Positions 33,867-43,864 of a stretch of 64,000 bases of DNA are shown in pieces. The notes beneath the pieces were generated by a model. That model made no database searches. It had not been told where the DNA came from and was given only the letters and a program-made list of their open reading frames with translations. Numbering within the stretch: position 1 is the first letter of the stretch; every line of letters begins with the position of its first letter. Both the position numbers and the translations under genes were made by a program. The stretch comes from Penicillus capitatus (taxonomy: Eukaryota; Chlorophyta): positions 558,001-622,000 of the forward strand of contig OZ287707.1 of the NCBI GenBank assembly GCA_965649825.1, given 5' to 3'.

Positions 33867-35709
33867 ATGGTAGCAACTGCGCTGTGTCTCGCGCGCTGCA
33901 CATTCTCTTCGAAGGCAGGACCTATCAAAAACACGCACTGCCTGTTTCCGAGAAAGCGTCCGTTGCGATGCGCAACACGTTCTCCGCGAAGCTCGAAGCT
34001 TATGGCGCAGTCTGAAGACACAACTGGCAGCATCACCGAAGCTGATGCCCCCAAAGAAGACTCCGTCTCTTCCAAGCCCCGAGAGGAACCTCAACGGCTC
34101 TCCTCTGCACGTCAAATTGCCAGTGTCGACCCAGACGATCAAGAGTTCAGTTGGCAAGACTTCTTTCGAGGAGACCTACCAAAGAAACTCGCTATTCTAC
34201 TGGGACTGATTGCCTTTTCTCGCGTCGGCGTCTATATTCGGTTACCTGGAGTCGATGTCGATGCCTTTGCTCAGAGTATGCAATCGGGAGGGCTCTTAGG
34301 ATATGTCGACACCCTCTCAGGCGGATCGATTTCCAGAGTCGGGTTTTTCTCGCTAGGTAATGACAGATAACGATTCGATGAGGACAACTCGTCATCTTTT
34401 TTGATCCAGGTATCATTCCCTATATCAACGCATCCATTCTCTTGCAGATCCTCTCCGTTGTTTTTCCCTTCTTGAAGAAACTGCAGAGAGACGAAGGGCC
34501 ATCTGTCAGGACAGTTATTGGCGATGAGTGGTGATGTGACGTTTCTGTGTGATAGGGTCGAAAAAGATTCAAACGATATACGCAACTGGTCGCCATAGGT
34601 TTTGCCGTTATTCAAGCAATTGGTCAATTAACGTATCTCAGACCGTATGTCAAAGACTGGAGTTTCTTCTGGCTCGTCGGAAACACAGCGATCTTGACAG
34701 GCAGTGCTGCTATCCTTATCTTTGTGCGTCTCTCCTGGCCCATTACCATGATCACGTCCTGTGTCAGGTGGCCGAGTATATGTCCGAGTTGAAACTGGGA
34801 AATGGCACATCCTTGCTCATCTTCTCGAACATTGCCTCCTCCTTACCGACATCTTTTGGCGCGACGTTACAGCAGGCGTCTGAAAAAGATCAATCCAATC
34901 TGGTAACATCGCTCTCTCTATACGTTTTAGACAGCTACATCTTGAACAGGCTGTGTTTGGTCTGGCTTTCTTTCTGACGACCTTGGGCGTCGTTTATGTA
35001 CAAGAGGCCGAGAGAAGGATTCCGATGAACTATGCTTCGCGGTACAAAGTGGGCGCTCTGGGAAATCAAGCCTATCTCCCGTTCAAAGTCAATGCCACAG
35101 GGGTGATGCCCGTGATCTTTGCTTCAGCTGTTATGGCATTACCCTCCAGTCTCGCAAGAAACAGCAGCAATGCTGCACTCATCGTCGTTGCCAACGCCTT
35201 ATATCCGACAGGCGCCCTCTACGTGCCAGTAAGTGCTTTCTTCTCTGGCAAAACCACCTCTGACGTACCTCCGTGTTAGTTGAGCGTTGCTCTCATCGCA
35301 CTGTTCAACTCCTACTACACCTTTATCCAACTGGATCCTAAGGATGTCAGCGAACAGCTGAAGAAACAGGTAGACAGCTAGGCGAATACCTCCATTCGCA
35401 AACGGAGGTATTGTGTGTAACTAGGGAGCCTCCATTCCAGCCGTTCGTCCAGGGAAGGCGACATCAGACTTTATTCGGAAGACATTGACACGCATGTCTG
35501 TCCTTGGCAGCGGTTTTCTTGGTGCATTGTCTGCTGCCCCTGCTGCCGTGGAAGCAATCACACATCTAACAGCCTTCAGAGGTTTTGCAGGCACATCTGT
35601 GCTGATTCTGGTCGGCGTCGCTTCCGATACAGCCCGACGCGTTCGTGCAGAGCAAGCCATGGGCAAGTATCGTAATTTAGATGACATGTATAAAGACATC
35701 CGTCTTTGA
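33867..35709 (+). CDS. SCY1: Plastid-type SecY (SCY1), thylakoid/plastid Sec translocase channel
   Basis: SecY forms the protein-conducting channel of the plastid Sec system. The start at 33867 gives a transit peptide (MVATALCLARCTFSSKAGP). The mature region begins FRGDLPKKLAILLGLIAF, followed by SRVGVYIRLPGVDVDAF and NASILLQILSVVFPFLKKL. Later exons contain GRKRFKRYTQLVAIGFAVIQ, LGNGTSLLIFSNI, YVQEAERRIPMNYASRY and GVMPVIFASAVMALP. The end QLKKQGASIPAVRPGKAT... HLTAFRGFAGTSVLILVG is close to the plant SCY1 C-terminus. Seven introns of 42-58 nt were placed. Red algal and glaucophyte plastids encode secY themselves, so a nuclear copy points to the green lineage. The gene ends 45 nt from the convergent vasohibin gene. 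Confidence 0.95.
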
Positions 35710-35754
35710 GGCCAAAAATTCCGAACGCATTCGGTGTATATATCATTTCTAGAA

Positions 35755-36752
35755 TCACTCTATTGTGTCACGGAAACGGGGGACGGAACCACTGCTCCTA
35801 AACTTACGCATCAAAGATGGTATGGCACGTACATAGTCACTAAGGACAACATCAAAGGAATTCATCTCGATGAGCTTCTGACCCAAAACACAGACGTTCC
35901 ATCCAACAAGAGCGTTGGAATGGATGTCATGCTCGACAGGAAGACTGAAACTGATACGCATGACAGTGTGTCCTAGATCCGAGTATCTTTCGATGAAATC
36001 CCGAACTAAATCGGATAATGTCTCAAATTTGAGATCTTTAAACATGAGAGATTCCCGTCGACTGATGCCGAGAGCACCAAACTTTGAAGAGATACGATCG
36101 AAGACGACCAACACGATGTGTCTGCCAGAGACACGGCAGATGTTAGATCAGAGGGACAGTTGGACACATGCCACATGCCTGTGTGTTTGTGCGGCATTCA
36201 TTGTTCTGAAGGACAATGTCCATCTGTCCAGATCTTTCCATCCGGCTGTGCAATACATTCCAAGAAACACAGCTTCGATGCATTTGATAGGCAGTTTTGA
36301 ATAAATCACTGTCTTTGCTGTTTGCATCAGCTGATAAAACGGTCGTTTCTTTGAAACATTGAAATGATAGCCGGGTGCATAGTTGTACCGAAAATGACGA
36401 ATATAGTCCTGTGTATAACACAGAAAATTCTGAACATGTCTTGAATGAAAGCCGGAGTGTCTGTTTACTTGAATAATAGTGAGTCGCTGTTCCATGCTCT
36501 GCGTGACTGGTGGCTTTGGAAGCGGTTGAGGACGCGGTGCATCCAGGCCAAGCTTTTCCAGCTCTGTATCCGAGCATTCATGTATCAGTAACTCCTAGAA
36601 ACGGTACAGTAGATTCGAACACTGTCCTCACGTCTTAGAAAAACGACCGTTTGATGAAACTGCTCGGCATTCAACGGCATCTGTTTCAAGATTTTTTCGA
36701 GGTGATCCGCCGCGCTTCCATTGACGTCTCTTTCGAGGGGTTTCTTCGTCAT
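35755..36752 (-). CDS. Vasohibin-type tubulin tyrosine carboxypeptidase
   Basis: Vasohibins remove the C-terminal Tyr of alpha-tubulin, usually with the small partner SVBP. Four exons start at 36752 (MTKKPLERDVNGSAADHLEK). The core reads NFLCYTQDYIRHFRYNYAP, KKRPFYQLMQTAK, LPIKCIEAVFLGMYCTAGW, RHIVLVV, then KFGALGISRRESLMFKDLKF and LSDLVRDFIERYSDLGH. The catalytic Cys (PIKCIEA), His (RHIVL) and Ser (GISRRE) of the family are all present, so the enzyme should be active. Introns are 53, 39 and 57 nt. The last (36122-36178) begins with GC (CAG then GCATGT). No SVBP-like ORF is visible nearby. Vasohibins are best known from animals and protists; this copy fits a flagellated alga. Confidence 0.88.
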
Positions 36753-36868
36753 GAAGACGCGGACGGTCGTTTGACGATTCCGAGGTTCGTCGGAGGATGA
36801 AGGATTGGCCGACTGACTTCTGAGAGTCCACTAAATGCGCGGTTAGTACTTAAGCGCAGCATTATCCA

Positions 36869-38603
36869 ATGTTCGATCGCCGTCTTAACTACTGTCGCGT
36901 CACGCGTGTCCAGATTCCGATACGACTCAGTTTTGTTGCCATGATACCTGCTCCGTTTCGACGTCAGATGCTCAAAGTGCTGAACAGGTGTACAAACACC
37001 TTCAATCCACTTCCTTTAATCGGTAGACTGCTGAAGCTTCTCTTTCGCCGCGGACGTGTTCCTTCAGGTGGAACCACCATCTCCGCACTCTCCCTTAGCA
37101 CCGCCTCGCGTAAAGAGGTCGATTCGATGGGAGAACTTGAAGTACCTGGTGATAAGTATTGGGGCGCACAGACGCAACGCTCATTGCAGAATTTTAAGAT
37201 CGGCGGCCCGCGTGAACGCATGCCGGATCCCGTGATTTGCGCCTTCGGTCTTCTCAAACGCGCCGCGGCGAAAGTGAATATGGAAGACGGTGTCCTGGAT
37301 TCCAAAATAGGCAACGCTGTCATCCAAGCAGCCACCGAAGTCGCTGATGGAAAACTCTTCGACCACTTTCCTCTGGTCGTATGGCAGACGGGTTCTGGGA
37401 CGCAGAGCAACATGAATGCCAACGAGGTGATTGCCAATCGGGCTATTGAGATGATGGGAGGGAGTATGGGTAGCAAATCTGTTCACCCCAACGATCATGT
37501 GAACAAAGGACAAAGCTCCAACGATACCTTCCCTACCGTCATGCACATCGCTGCAGTGATAGAGATACAGAATCGACTACTGCCAGGACTGGAGATGCTC
37601 AAGGAGGCGCTAAAGAAGAAGACTGAGGAGTTTAGTAAGACGATCAAAATCGGAAGGACACATACACAGGACGCCACTCCTTTGACGCTGGGACAGGAAT
37701 TCAGTGGCTATCTCACTCAGGCAAGCACGTATGTGATATCGGTGCATGCGTGATAGCAAATGGCTCTGCAGGTGGAGTATGGCATCGAAAGAGTAAAGTC
37801 CTGTCTTCCTCGACTTTACCGAGTGGCGCAGGGAGGAACGGCTGTGGGTACAGGTTTGAATACATTGGACGGATTCGATGCACGTCTGGCCAAGACACTG
37901 GCTGCCGACACTGGTCTGCCTTTTGAGACAGCGCCTAACAAATTCGAGGCTCTGGCTGCCCATGATGCCATTGTGGAGGCGAGTGGCTGCTTGAACGCTG
38001 TTGCCGTGTCTCTGATGAAAGTGGCAAACGATATTCGTTTTCTTGGATCGGGACCCCGTTGTGGACTGGGCGAGTTGAGATTGCCCGAGAACGAACCGGG
38101 AAGCAGCATCATGCCTGGTATGACTGCCGAACATCTGATATTGATGTGACCTTTCATGATGGACAGGGAAGGTGAATCCCACACAGTGCGAGGCCATGAC
38201 GATGGTCTGTGCTCAAGTGATGGGGAATCATGTCGCTGTGTCCATTGGAGGCAGCAACGGGCATTTTGAGCTGAATGTCTTCAAACCGATGATGATCAGC
38301 ACTCTGCTGCATTCCATTCGTTTGCTTGGAGACGCCTCTGTGTCTTTCACTGAGAACTGTGTCCAAGGCATTCAAGCCAATGAGGAACGTATCTCGCATC
38401 TACTGCACAACTCTTTGATGTTGGTGACAGCTTTGAACAACCGTGTGGGATATGACAATGCGGCGGCTGCCGCAAAGAAAGCGCACAAAGAGGGGACATC
38501 GCTGAAGGAAGCGGCTGTTGCTTTGAAAATTGTCACCCCTGCACAATTCGATGAATGGGTGCGTCCAGAGGACATGATTACACCCAATAAACTCAAAGCT
38601 TAA
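36869..38603 (+). CDS. FUM: Class II fumarase, plant type, with a probable mitochondrial presequence
   Basis: Fumarase hydrates fumarate to malate in the TCA cycle. The first 85 residues are basic and hydrophobic with no acidic cluster ([14 protein letters not shown]), fitting a presequence; several internal ATGs are possible starts. The enzyme begins [20 protein letters not shown] and contains [39 protein letters not shown] and [19 protein letters not shown]. Further on are [25 protein letters not shown] and the signature [16 protein letters not shown], interrupted by a 46-nt intron after SIMPG. The catalytic His (TH-x-QDA) and Ser (GSSIMPG) are intact. The intron at 37721-37771 uses a GC donor (CAG then GCAAGC), restoring [14 protein letters not shown]. 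The sequence ends [13 protein letters not shown]. Confidence 0.95.
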
Positions 38604-38899
38604 TTCTCTTTGCCCTTTGCACTGTCTGCTAGACAAATCTGGTGTCTTTTCTGATTTATCTGAAAACAATCTCTGGTTTGTTGCTCGGTATAAAGGGATC
38701 TTTAACAAGACAGACAGTTCATCAAACTCGACTTCTCACATTGAGAAGATGAATAGAAAAGGCAGAGCTTATTCTGCAGGTTGCCACTGCTTACCGTTCA
38801 CGCTCTCAATGCAACAAACATAGACTCAAAATATCCCGAATCTATCTCGGCCACTACGACTTCTTGAAATCCATGGCTCTGCGGAGTTGGGAGAACGTC
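38604..38899. other. Convergent gap between fumarase and the AAA-like gene, nothing recognised
   Basis: About 300 nt of T-rich sequence after the fumarase stop and before the stop of the minus-strand gene at 38900. I see no conserved frame or repeat. Confidence 0.4.
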
Positions 38900-40035
38900 T
38901 CAAAAAATGGGATAGACATGGTCAATTCGCCTACAATCAGCTAATCGTGTTATCGTGGGAAAAGAAGCGATCGCTACGCACCTTCTGAAGGCAGAACCGA
39001 TACTAACCATTGATTCATTTTTTGCTTGCACGCCGACAATGGCCTGATAGATCTGTTCTCTTGCTTGGTCCAAAAGACTCTTTGGTTTCTGGCATCCAAA
39101 AAGCGCGTGTTATTTATTGGCACAAGAAGATTGCTTAAACAGGTGCTGACCGTTTTTTCATCTTTTGGACTGCCCGTCATGCTAAACAGAAAGAGGCCTT
39201 GGGTGGAATCGAAAGACTTGCCGTCGTGCATCAGCGATCCTTGTTCAGACATTGCACTAATGAACGCCATTGCCTCACTACATATCCAATCCATCAACGA
39301 TAGACACCGGTTCAGACATTTAGACAGACAGACACCTGGGATGAATTCTGTGAAGATTTTCAAATCCAATCACCCCACGCGCACAGTCTTTGAATACAGA
39401 GACCATTTGATTTTGCATCTCTCCCTTCAAATCTGCATAGTCTTCTTTGTGTGCCTGATTCGAGATGCATCGCACAGAGTCTCATGTCCATTCATGAAGT
39501 ATTACTTTCATCATCGTGACGCATCCAGAGAGTGCCGGGCAATTCAAACTCTGTTTCAAGCTGAAAATGACGTTCTCGCAGACTTCTGGCTCTGTCATGC
39601 AGTAAAGGACAACGCCCACTCCTTTTCTGTGCCCATTCTTCTGCGCTTCGACGAAGACAGTGGTCTCGATGTCATTCAGGATAGTCGATTGATGCGCACG
39701 CGGGTTCTCCGGCATGTACTTATCTTTGATAACTTTCAGAGCAGAAGCACGTGGGTCACACGCTTTGTTGGAAGAACAGCAGTCTAGAAATCCATCTGTA
39801 TAATACTTCGCGCAAAAGTGCGAAACGAGATCTACCCAGAAAGTGGCTGCAGAAGAGTGTCAGGAAACCTAAGAGTGTCGGAACGAACATACTTTGTTAT
39901 GTGCCTGTCAGTGCAGCATCCGAAGAAAGCACAGTAGGTGCCGAAGGCGGCCAAAACGCACAGCACACATTCTCGAAGGCCGCTTCCCCAGGTACGCTGA
40001 TAGCGCTGACGCGGCGGATTTAGGAGGAATAACAT
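38900..40035 (-). CDS. Degenerate torsin/Clp-like AAA protein, possibly a LAP1/LULL1-type torsin activator
   Basis: Minus-strand exons join into a frame reading VIKDKYMPENPRAHQSTIL, GVGVVLYCMTEPEVCENVIF, FENLHRIHPSEAMAFISAMS, HDGKSFDSTQGLFLFSMTGS and a final CRRIDHVYPIF. This follows a torsin/Clp AAA core. ENLHRIHP sits where DE-x-x-K-x-HP (Walker B) is expected, FLFSMTG is the sensor strand, and RIDHV resembles the small-domain RID motif. The Walker A GxxGxGK is missing. A hydrophobic stretch near the N-terminus (CVLCVLAAFGTYCAFFGCC), in one of the possible first-exon frames, could be a membrane anchor. Torsin activators LAP1/LULL1 have a membrane span and an AAA domain lacking Walker motifs. 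The intron at 39847-39904 may begin with GC. The 5' end is unresolved. Confidence 0.45.
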
Positions 40036-40199
40036 AACGAGTGGCGCACCACTGTTTTTTGCGGCGTCTGTGCTGTTCTTTCTGTAGAGTTCGGTTCGGT
40101 CGTCATTACAGCGCCAGTGAAACCTCACGAAGAAAAAGCCGTCGATCGAAACGACGAAATCGACCCGTAATGAATTGAACGCCATACAACGAGAATATA

Positions 40200-40549
40200 A
40201 TGTCGGATGTGCGTCATCGACGAGAATTCTGTTCAAAAGCCACAGGAACAAGCAAAGTGATCTTGGAGCGAAGGAATCGCCCTCTGCTCTGAGTCGTTGC
40301 CCCGACCAACGCCCATCCATCTCCATCAAGTTTAATTCTCCATCTGATGAGTGTGGACAAATCCTGTGTGACGGCGAAAAGAGGAGAAATCATTTCAGAT
40401 GTGAACTGTTAAATTTGAAAAGGCTGGAGGATGAGAAAAGCGACGTCCTCTCAAGACTGCAACTCTGTTGCGTTTTGACCATTGAATCCTTGCTTGTCGT
40501 TTTTGGCAGACAGGAATTTGGATGATTAGATGCAGAGTTGGATAAGTAG
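40200..40549 (+). CDS. Possible small spliced gene with a coiled-coil segment, unknown
   Basis: An ATG at 40200 opens MSDVRHRREFCSKATGTSK. A second frame, reachable over a short intron, reads SISIKFNSPSDECGQILCDG and then a coiled coil (CELLNLKRLEDEKSDVLSRL). A last short exon could end ELDK at 40549. No family is recognised, and the upstream part lies opposite the uncertain 5' end of the AAA-like gene. Treat as a weak candidate. Confidence 0.28.
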
Positions 40550-41210
40550 GTGCATTTGTCGTACAAGTTCTGGAGAAAGTTACCCACTCGTCATCTCAGT
40601 CAGAGAGGTGCCCAGATGGAACGCTGTCACTCAAGAGTCGAAAAGTGTAACCTCGACGAAGTAAATGGAATCTCGTAGTTCGGATTTCATTTGCCCTGAT
40701 CTGTGTCTTTCGTGGTGTTCACAAGCTCACCTTTTGGAAAATTGGAAAACTAAACAAGAGAGCATGTCGCGCAATCTCATGCAAGGTATTGCACACATTT
40801 TTGTTCCGTGATCATCCGCAATAAATGAATGCTTCACTCACAACCATGCAGTAACCAGACACATTATATTTGGCATCCGCTTTAGGCCCTCAGCTACGTC
40901 GCATGCTTTCTTGCACTGTTTTCTAAATCGAAGAACTGTCCATTGGAGACAGCACATCTGAGCGAAGAAACCACTCGAAACAGTTACTGAGTTGTAAGAA
41001 ACAACAGCCTGATATTCATCGATGCCGCATGCTCTAGAGCAGTCTAGATCGACGAATCAAGCTACTGCTGCAAACCTACTCTCCAAATGACCCTGCCACT
41101 GCATCTCATATTCTCTTAGGAGCGAAATGCGTCTCGTTCCTTGCGATTAAGTTCTCGTACACATCTAATTCAGGTTTCAGATCTTCAGCGTAACCGTTCT
41201 AGGGTCATCT
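40550..41210. other. Gap of about 660 nt with no gene seen
   Basis: No frame longer than 60 codons occurs on either strand, which is unusual in this window. I found no tRNA-like T-loop, snRNA-like motif or tandem repeat. It could hold a non-coding RNA, very small exons or the upstream control region of the KH gene. Confidence 0.4.
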
Positions 41211-41219
41211 GTCACATCA
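41211..41219 (-). promoter_or_regulatory. TGATGTGAC motif upstream of the KH gene
   Basis: The plus strand reads GTCACATCA followed by CGTGGTGACG, about 105 nt before the ATG at 41324. Confidence 0.33.
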
Positions 41220-41323
41220 CGTGGTGACGTATAGATTCTGAAGAGACGGTCTTGTCGTGTGTTGCCCTCTCTCCGTGGCTTCGACTCTCACGCCATTCCA
41301 TTTTCTATCGACGGCCCAGTCGA

Positions 41324-42419
41324 ATGGCGTTCGAGATGGACGACCAATTGCCACCGATGGAGAACTTTCTACCATCGGATGTTGCGCAAATGCTGGAGGA
41401 GACAAGTGACATCGAAACACCACATCGTCTGTCTAGCTCTTCCTCTTCCTCTCCGCGATTCATCCTCCAACCGACGGCACAGCCATTCGTCCCCGTATGT
41501 CGTCAGATTGAAAACGCCTATGCACAAGAGCATGCTCTTCCAGTCTCTCCTACTGCGACCGCGCCGTCTTCTTGGCGGAACGCCTCAGCCTATGGATTCG
41601 TACGAGCCAGTCGGGACGACCTTCACGACGTAAGAGCGTTGTCAAGTACCGATCTTCGGTTTGATCTTTCTGGAGCTCTAGGATGTCGATGACGACAGGA
41701 ATGATGTTTGAGCTGACGGATCGCCGCATGACGGTGACGGGGGAATCCGTCGAAGAGCACCCGTCGCAGCTTTTATCCGAGTTAATGCGTTTCGCAGCGC
41801 CGAGTGGTATTTGCCAGTTTGACGTTGACGCGCAGCCAATGTGATATGACGTTTATAGGCCCAAGACGTCAAGGAGAGGGCACACAAGATGAAGCACAAG
41901 GAATCCAACACATGTCAATACTCTCGGAGAAGTACTTTATCACGTCATGCCTTCTCAGTGCAAAAGAATGAAACCATCTGCAGTTCGATCCTGATTCGAA
42001 TGACCCTTCTGGTGGCGGGATTCATCATCGGTCCAAATGGCGAGAGCGTTCGTGCCATTGTGACGAAGTCTGGGTCCGAGATACACTCCTGTACCAAAAT
42101 GATTGAAGGGAAAGAATGCAGAGTCTTTTTCCTCGAGGTCACATGATCCTTCATCTTTGGAATCCATCGGATCCGATGAATTATGTCTCTGCAGGGAACA
42201 CTGCCGTCTATGTTCCATGCGATCGATATAATGCTGGAAGCTGTGGGAAGATACAAAGACCTTGCCGAAGGGAAGTTTGTGGGACTTCAAGTCGATAAGA
42301 AGCAGAAAATACAGGGAATAGATTTCCATTATCAGCCACCGCCACGTGATGCCGTTCCTTTTGCTGCAACTTTGCGCTCGGACAGATCCGAGAGAACCAG
42401 ACGTGTCGTCCGTACTTGA
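41324..42419 (+). CDS. Single KH-domain RNA-binding protein
   Basis: Six exons with introns of 49-60 nt. The N-terminus is acidic then Ser-rich (MAFEMDDQLPPMENFLPSD, a run of seven Ser). Joined exons give MTTGMMFELTDRRMTV and then the KH domain: SILIRMTLLVAGFIIGPNGE, with the GxxG loop as GPNG, SVRAIVTKSGSEIHSC, and after a 60-nt intron MFHAIDIMLEAVGRYKDLA. The tail IQGIDFHYQPPPRDAVPF is Pro-rich and basic. KH proteins bind single-stranded RNA. Only one KH copy is present, so a partner or dimer is likely; the specific role is unknown. The first frame shift between exons 1 and 2 (intron ending CTTCCAG) is well supported because only that splice keeps the frame open. Confidence 0.8.
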
Positions 42420-42900
42420 GAAGAAAACACTGTGGCGTTGTTTTGGCTGAGATCGGGCGTTCCACTTTTGCAGAGGGAGTTTTTTCGAACATACTGTTAT
42501 GCATTCCATCACTCAAGTGTGTGGCATGGATTGCATTTTTTTCCTTGGAAGGCAGAACTGGTACCTGTTTTGTCGTCGTCGTCGTCGTTCTTCCTGGTTG
42601 TTGTGTTGCATAAGTTATGCCTTTCTGAATTGCAGGTGTGTTTTGCACGGTTGTTCGTTGACGACTGGATGGTAGCCACTATCTATATTGGAGGAGATCC
42701 TCTTGATGGCTTCCTCCCAGTCACACTTATTGGAACATTGAGACACAAACTCATCGATAGGGATGTAAGGATTGAAGTATGTGTGAGTGAGTGTCCGGGT
42801 GTCCCTAACGTATGTGAAAACCAGAGGGTGGATAATTGTTTTGCCTCGCTAATGCACTATATTAGTAGATGATGCATCAAAGTCGCCTGTCCCCTCGTGG
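42420..42900. other. Gap upstream of the plastid-type unknown gene
   Basis: About 480 nt. A plus-strand frame covers most of it but looks like chance: it is hydrophobic and Ser-rich from a (GTC)n-like run at about 42573-42590. It may instead hold an undetected first exon with a transit peptide for the next gene. Confidence 0.35.
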
Positions 42901-43844
42901 ATGCCCCTTTCCTTCGAGGCGATGCATCTTGCTGTCTCCAATCGAGTGATCCTTCGAGCATGTCCAGGGATTCGCAAGAGAGCCGTTATCGCACGTGCTC
43001 GCGACCGCGGAGAGTTGAGTTGGGTACACCGTCTAGCCCAAGTGTACGAATCGGATGCTGAACTTCTCGGCCTGTAGGATCCCGAAGGGTTGTTCGGTCG
43101 AGCAGAGACAGGACACATTGCCCGTCGGCAACTCGAAAAGAGACTCGAAACGGATAAAGAATTTGCTACAAAAGTCGCAGAAGTGTGACTTGACGTCTGT
43201 GCGTCAGACGGTCGTGATCTCACACTCTGTGCTTGTCCAGGCCAAAACAGAGATGCAGAAGGAGGCAGTGGCACGACGTGCTGTAATATCAAATCACCTA
43301 CTTGTCTACTATCTCCTCCTGCTTCTTTGATTAGGGGCGTATCCAACCCGAAACGGAGGAGGGATTCATTGAGTACTTTCTCAATACCGAAATGGAAGAC
43401 ATGCAATACGAAGTGTCTCGTTGGCGTCCGAAGCTAACGCCAAGATTCTTTGCCTTGTTGGATGAAACCATTGGAACAGAGCGCTTTGTGGAATCTCCAA
43501 ACGAAAGCCGTCTGGCAGAACTCGAATCTCTGCGTGCCTACCTCGAGGCATCTTTCCTCAATGACATCAGAATCGCGTTTTTCACGAAGACTGTGATGCA
43601 GGAGGCGGTCAAAGTGATCGATCGAGCCGTGAACGAAAGCGCATCCGTTACTGAGCGATTGAAGAAACTGTTGGTGGCGAAGGACAAGAAAGCGACAATC
43701 CTGGAGATGGTGGCGGCAAACGAGATCGACACACTCTTTATCGATTTCATGAACCAGAACATCGAAGCAGCCAAAGCAGCAGAAGAGACAGAAAAGGCAG
43801 GATACATGGAAAAGCTGAGAGATGCTTGTAAACGGTATTGTTAA
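42901..43844 (+). CDS. Conserved plant/algal-type protein of unknown function, probably plastid
   Basis: Exons splice over introns of 54 nt (43024-43077), about 56 nt and about 51 nt. The frame reads MPLSFEAMHLAVSNRVILRA, LFGRAETGHIARRQLEKRLE, then a long helical C-terminal domain: EYFLNTEMEDMQYEVSRWRP, KLTPRFFALLDETIGTERFV, LESLRAYLEASFLND, RLKKLLVAKDKKATILEMVA and MEKLRDACKRYC. The last part resembles plant plastid proteins such as PRDA1 (PEP-related), but this is from memory and not certain. No transit peptide is visible, so an upstream exon is likely. The gene ends 20 nt from the convergent Obg gene, the tightest gap in the window. Confidence 0.6.
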
Positions 43845-43864
43845 GAAACCTGACGACGAACTCT

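Noticed and set aside
36605-36625. GATTCGAAC, resembling a reversed tRNA T-loop
   Set aside because: It falls in the first intron of vasohibin, and no acceptor stem, anticodon arm or D-loop can be drawn around it.
39026-39787. A 253-codon plus-strand ORF
   Set aside because: It lies opposite spliced exons of the AAA-like gene that show family conservation. Its own sequence has no recognisable domain, so it is likely an antisense shadow.
42570-42600. (GTC)n-like microsatellite and the hydrophobic ORF around it
   Set aside because: Too short and imperfect to be notable; the ORF is explained by the simple repeat.
43024-43077. In-frame TAG between GELSWVHR...LLGL and DPEGLFGR, looking like stop-codon readthrough
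   Set aside because: A normal 54-nt GT..AG intron from TGG|GTACAC to CTGTAG removes the stop and keeps the frame, so no recoding is needed.
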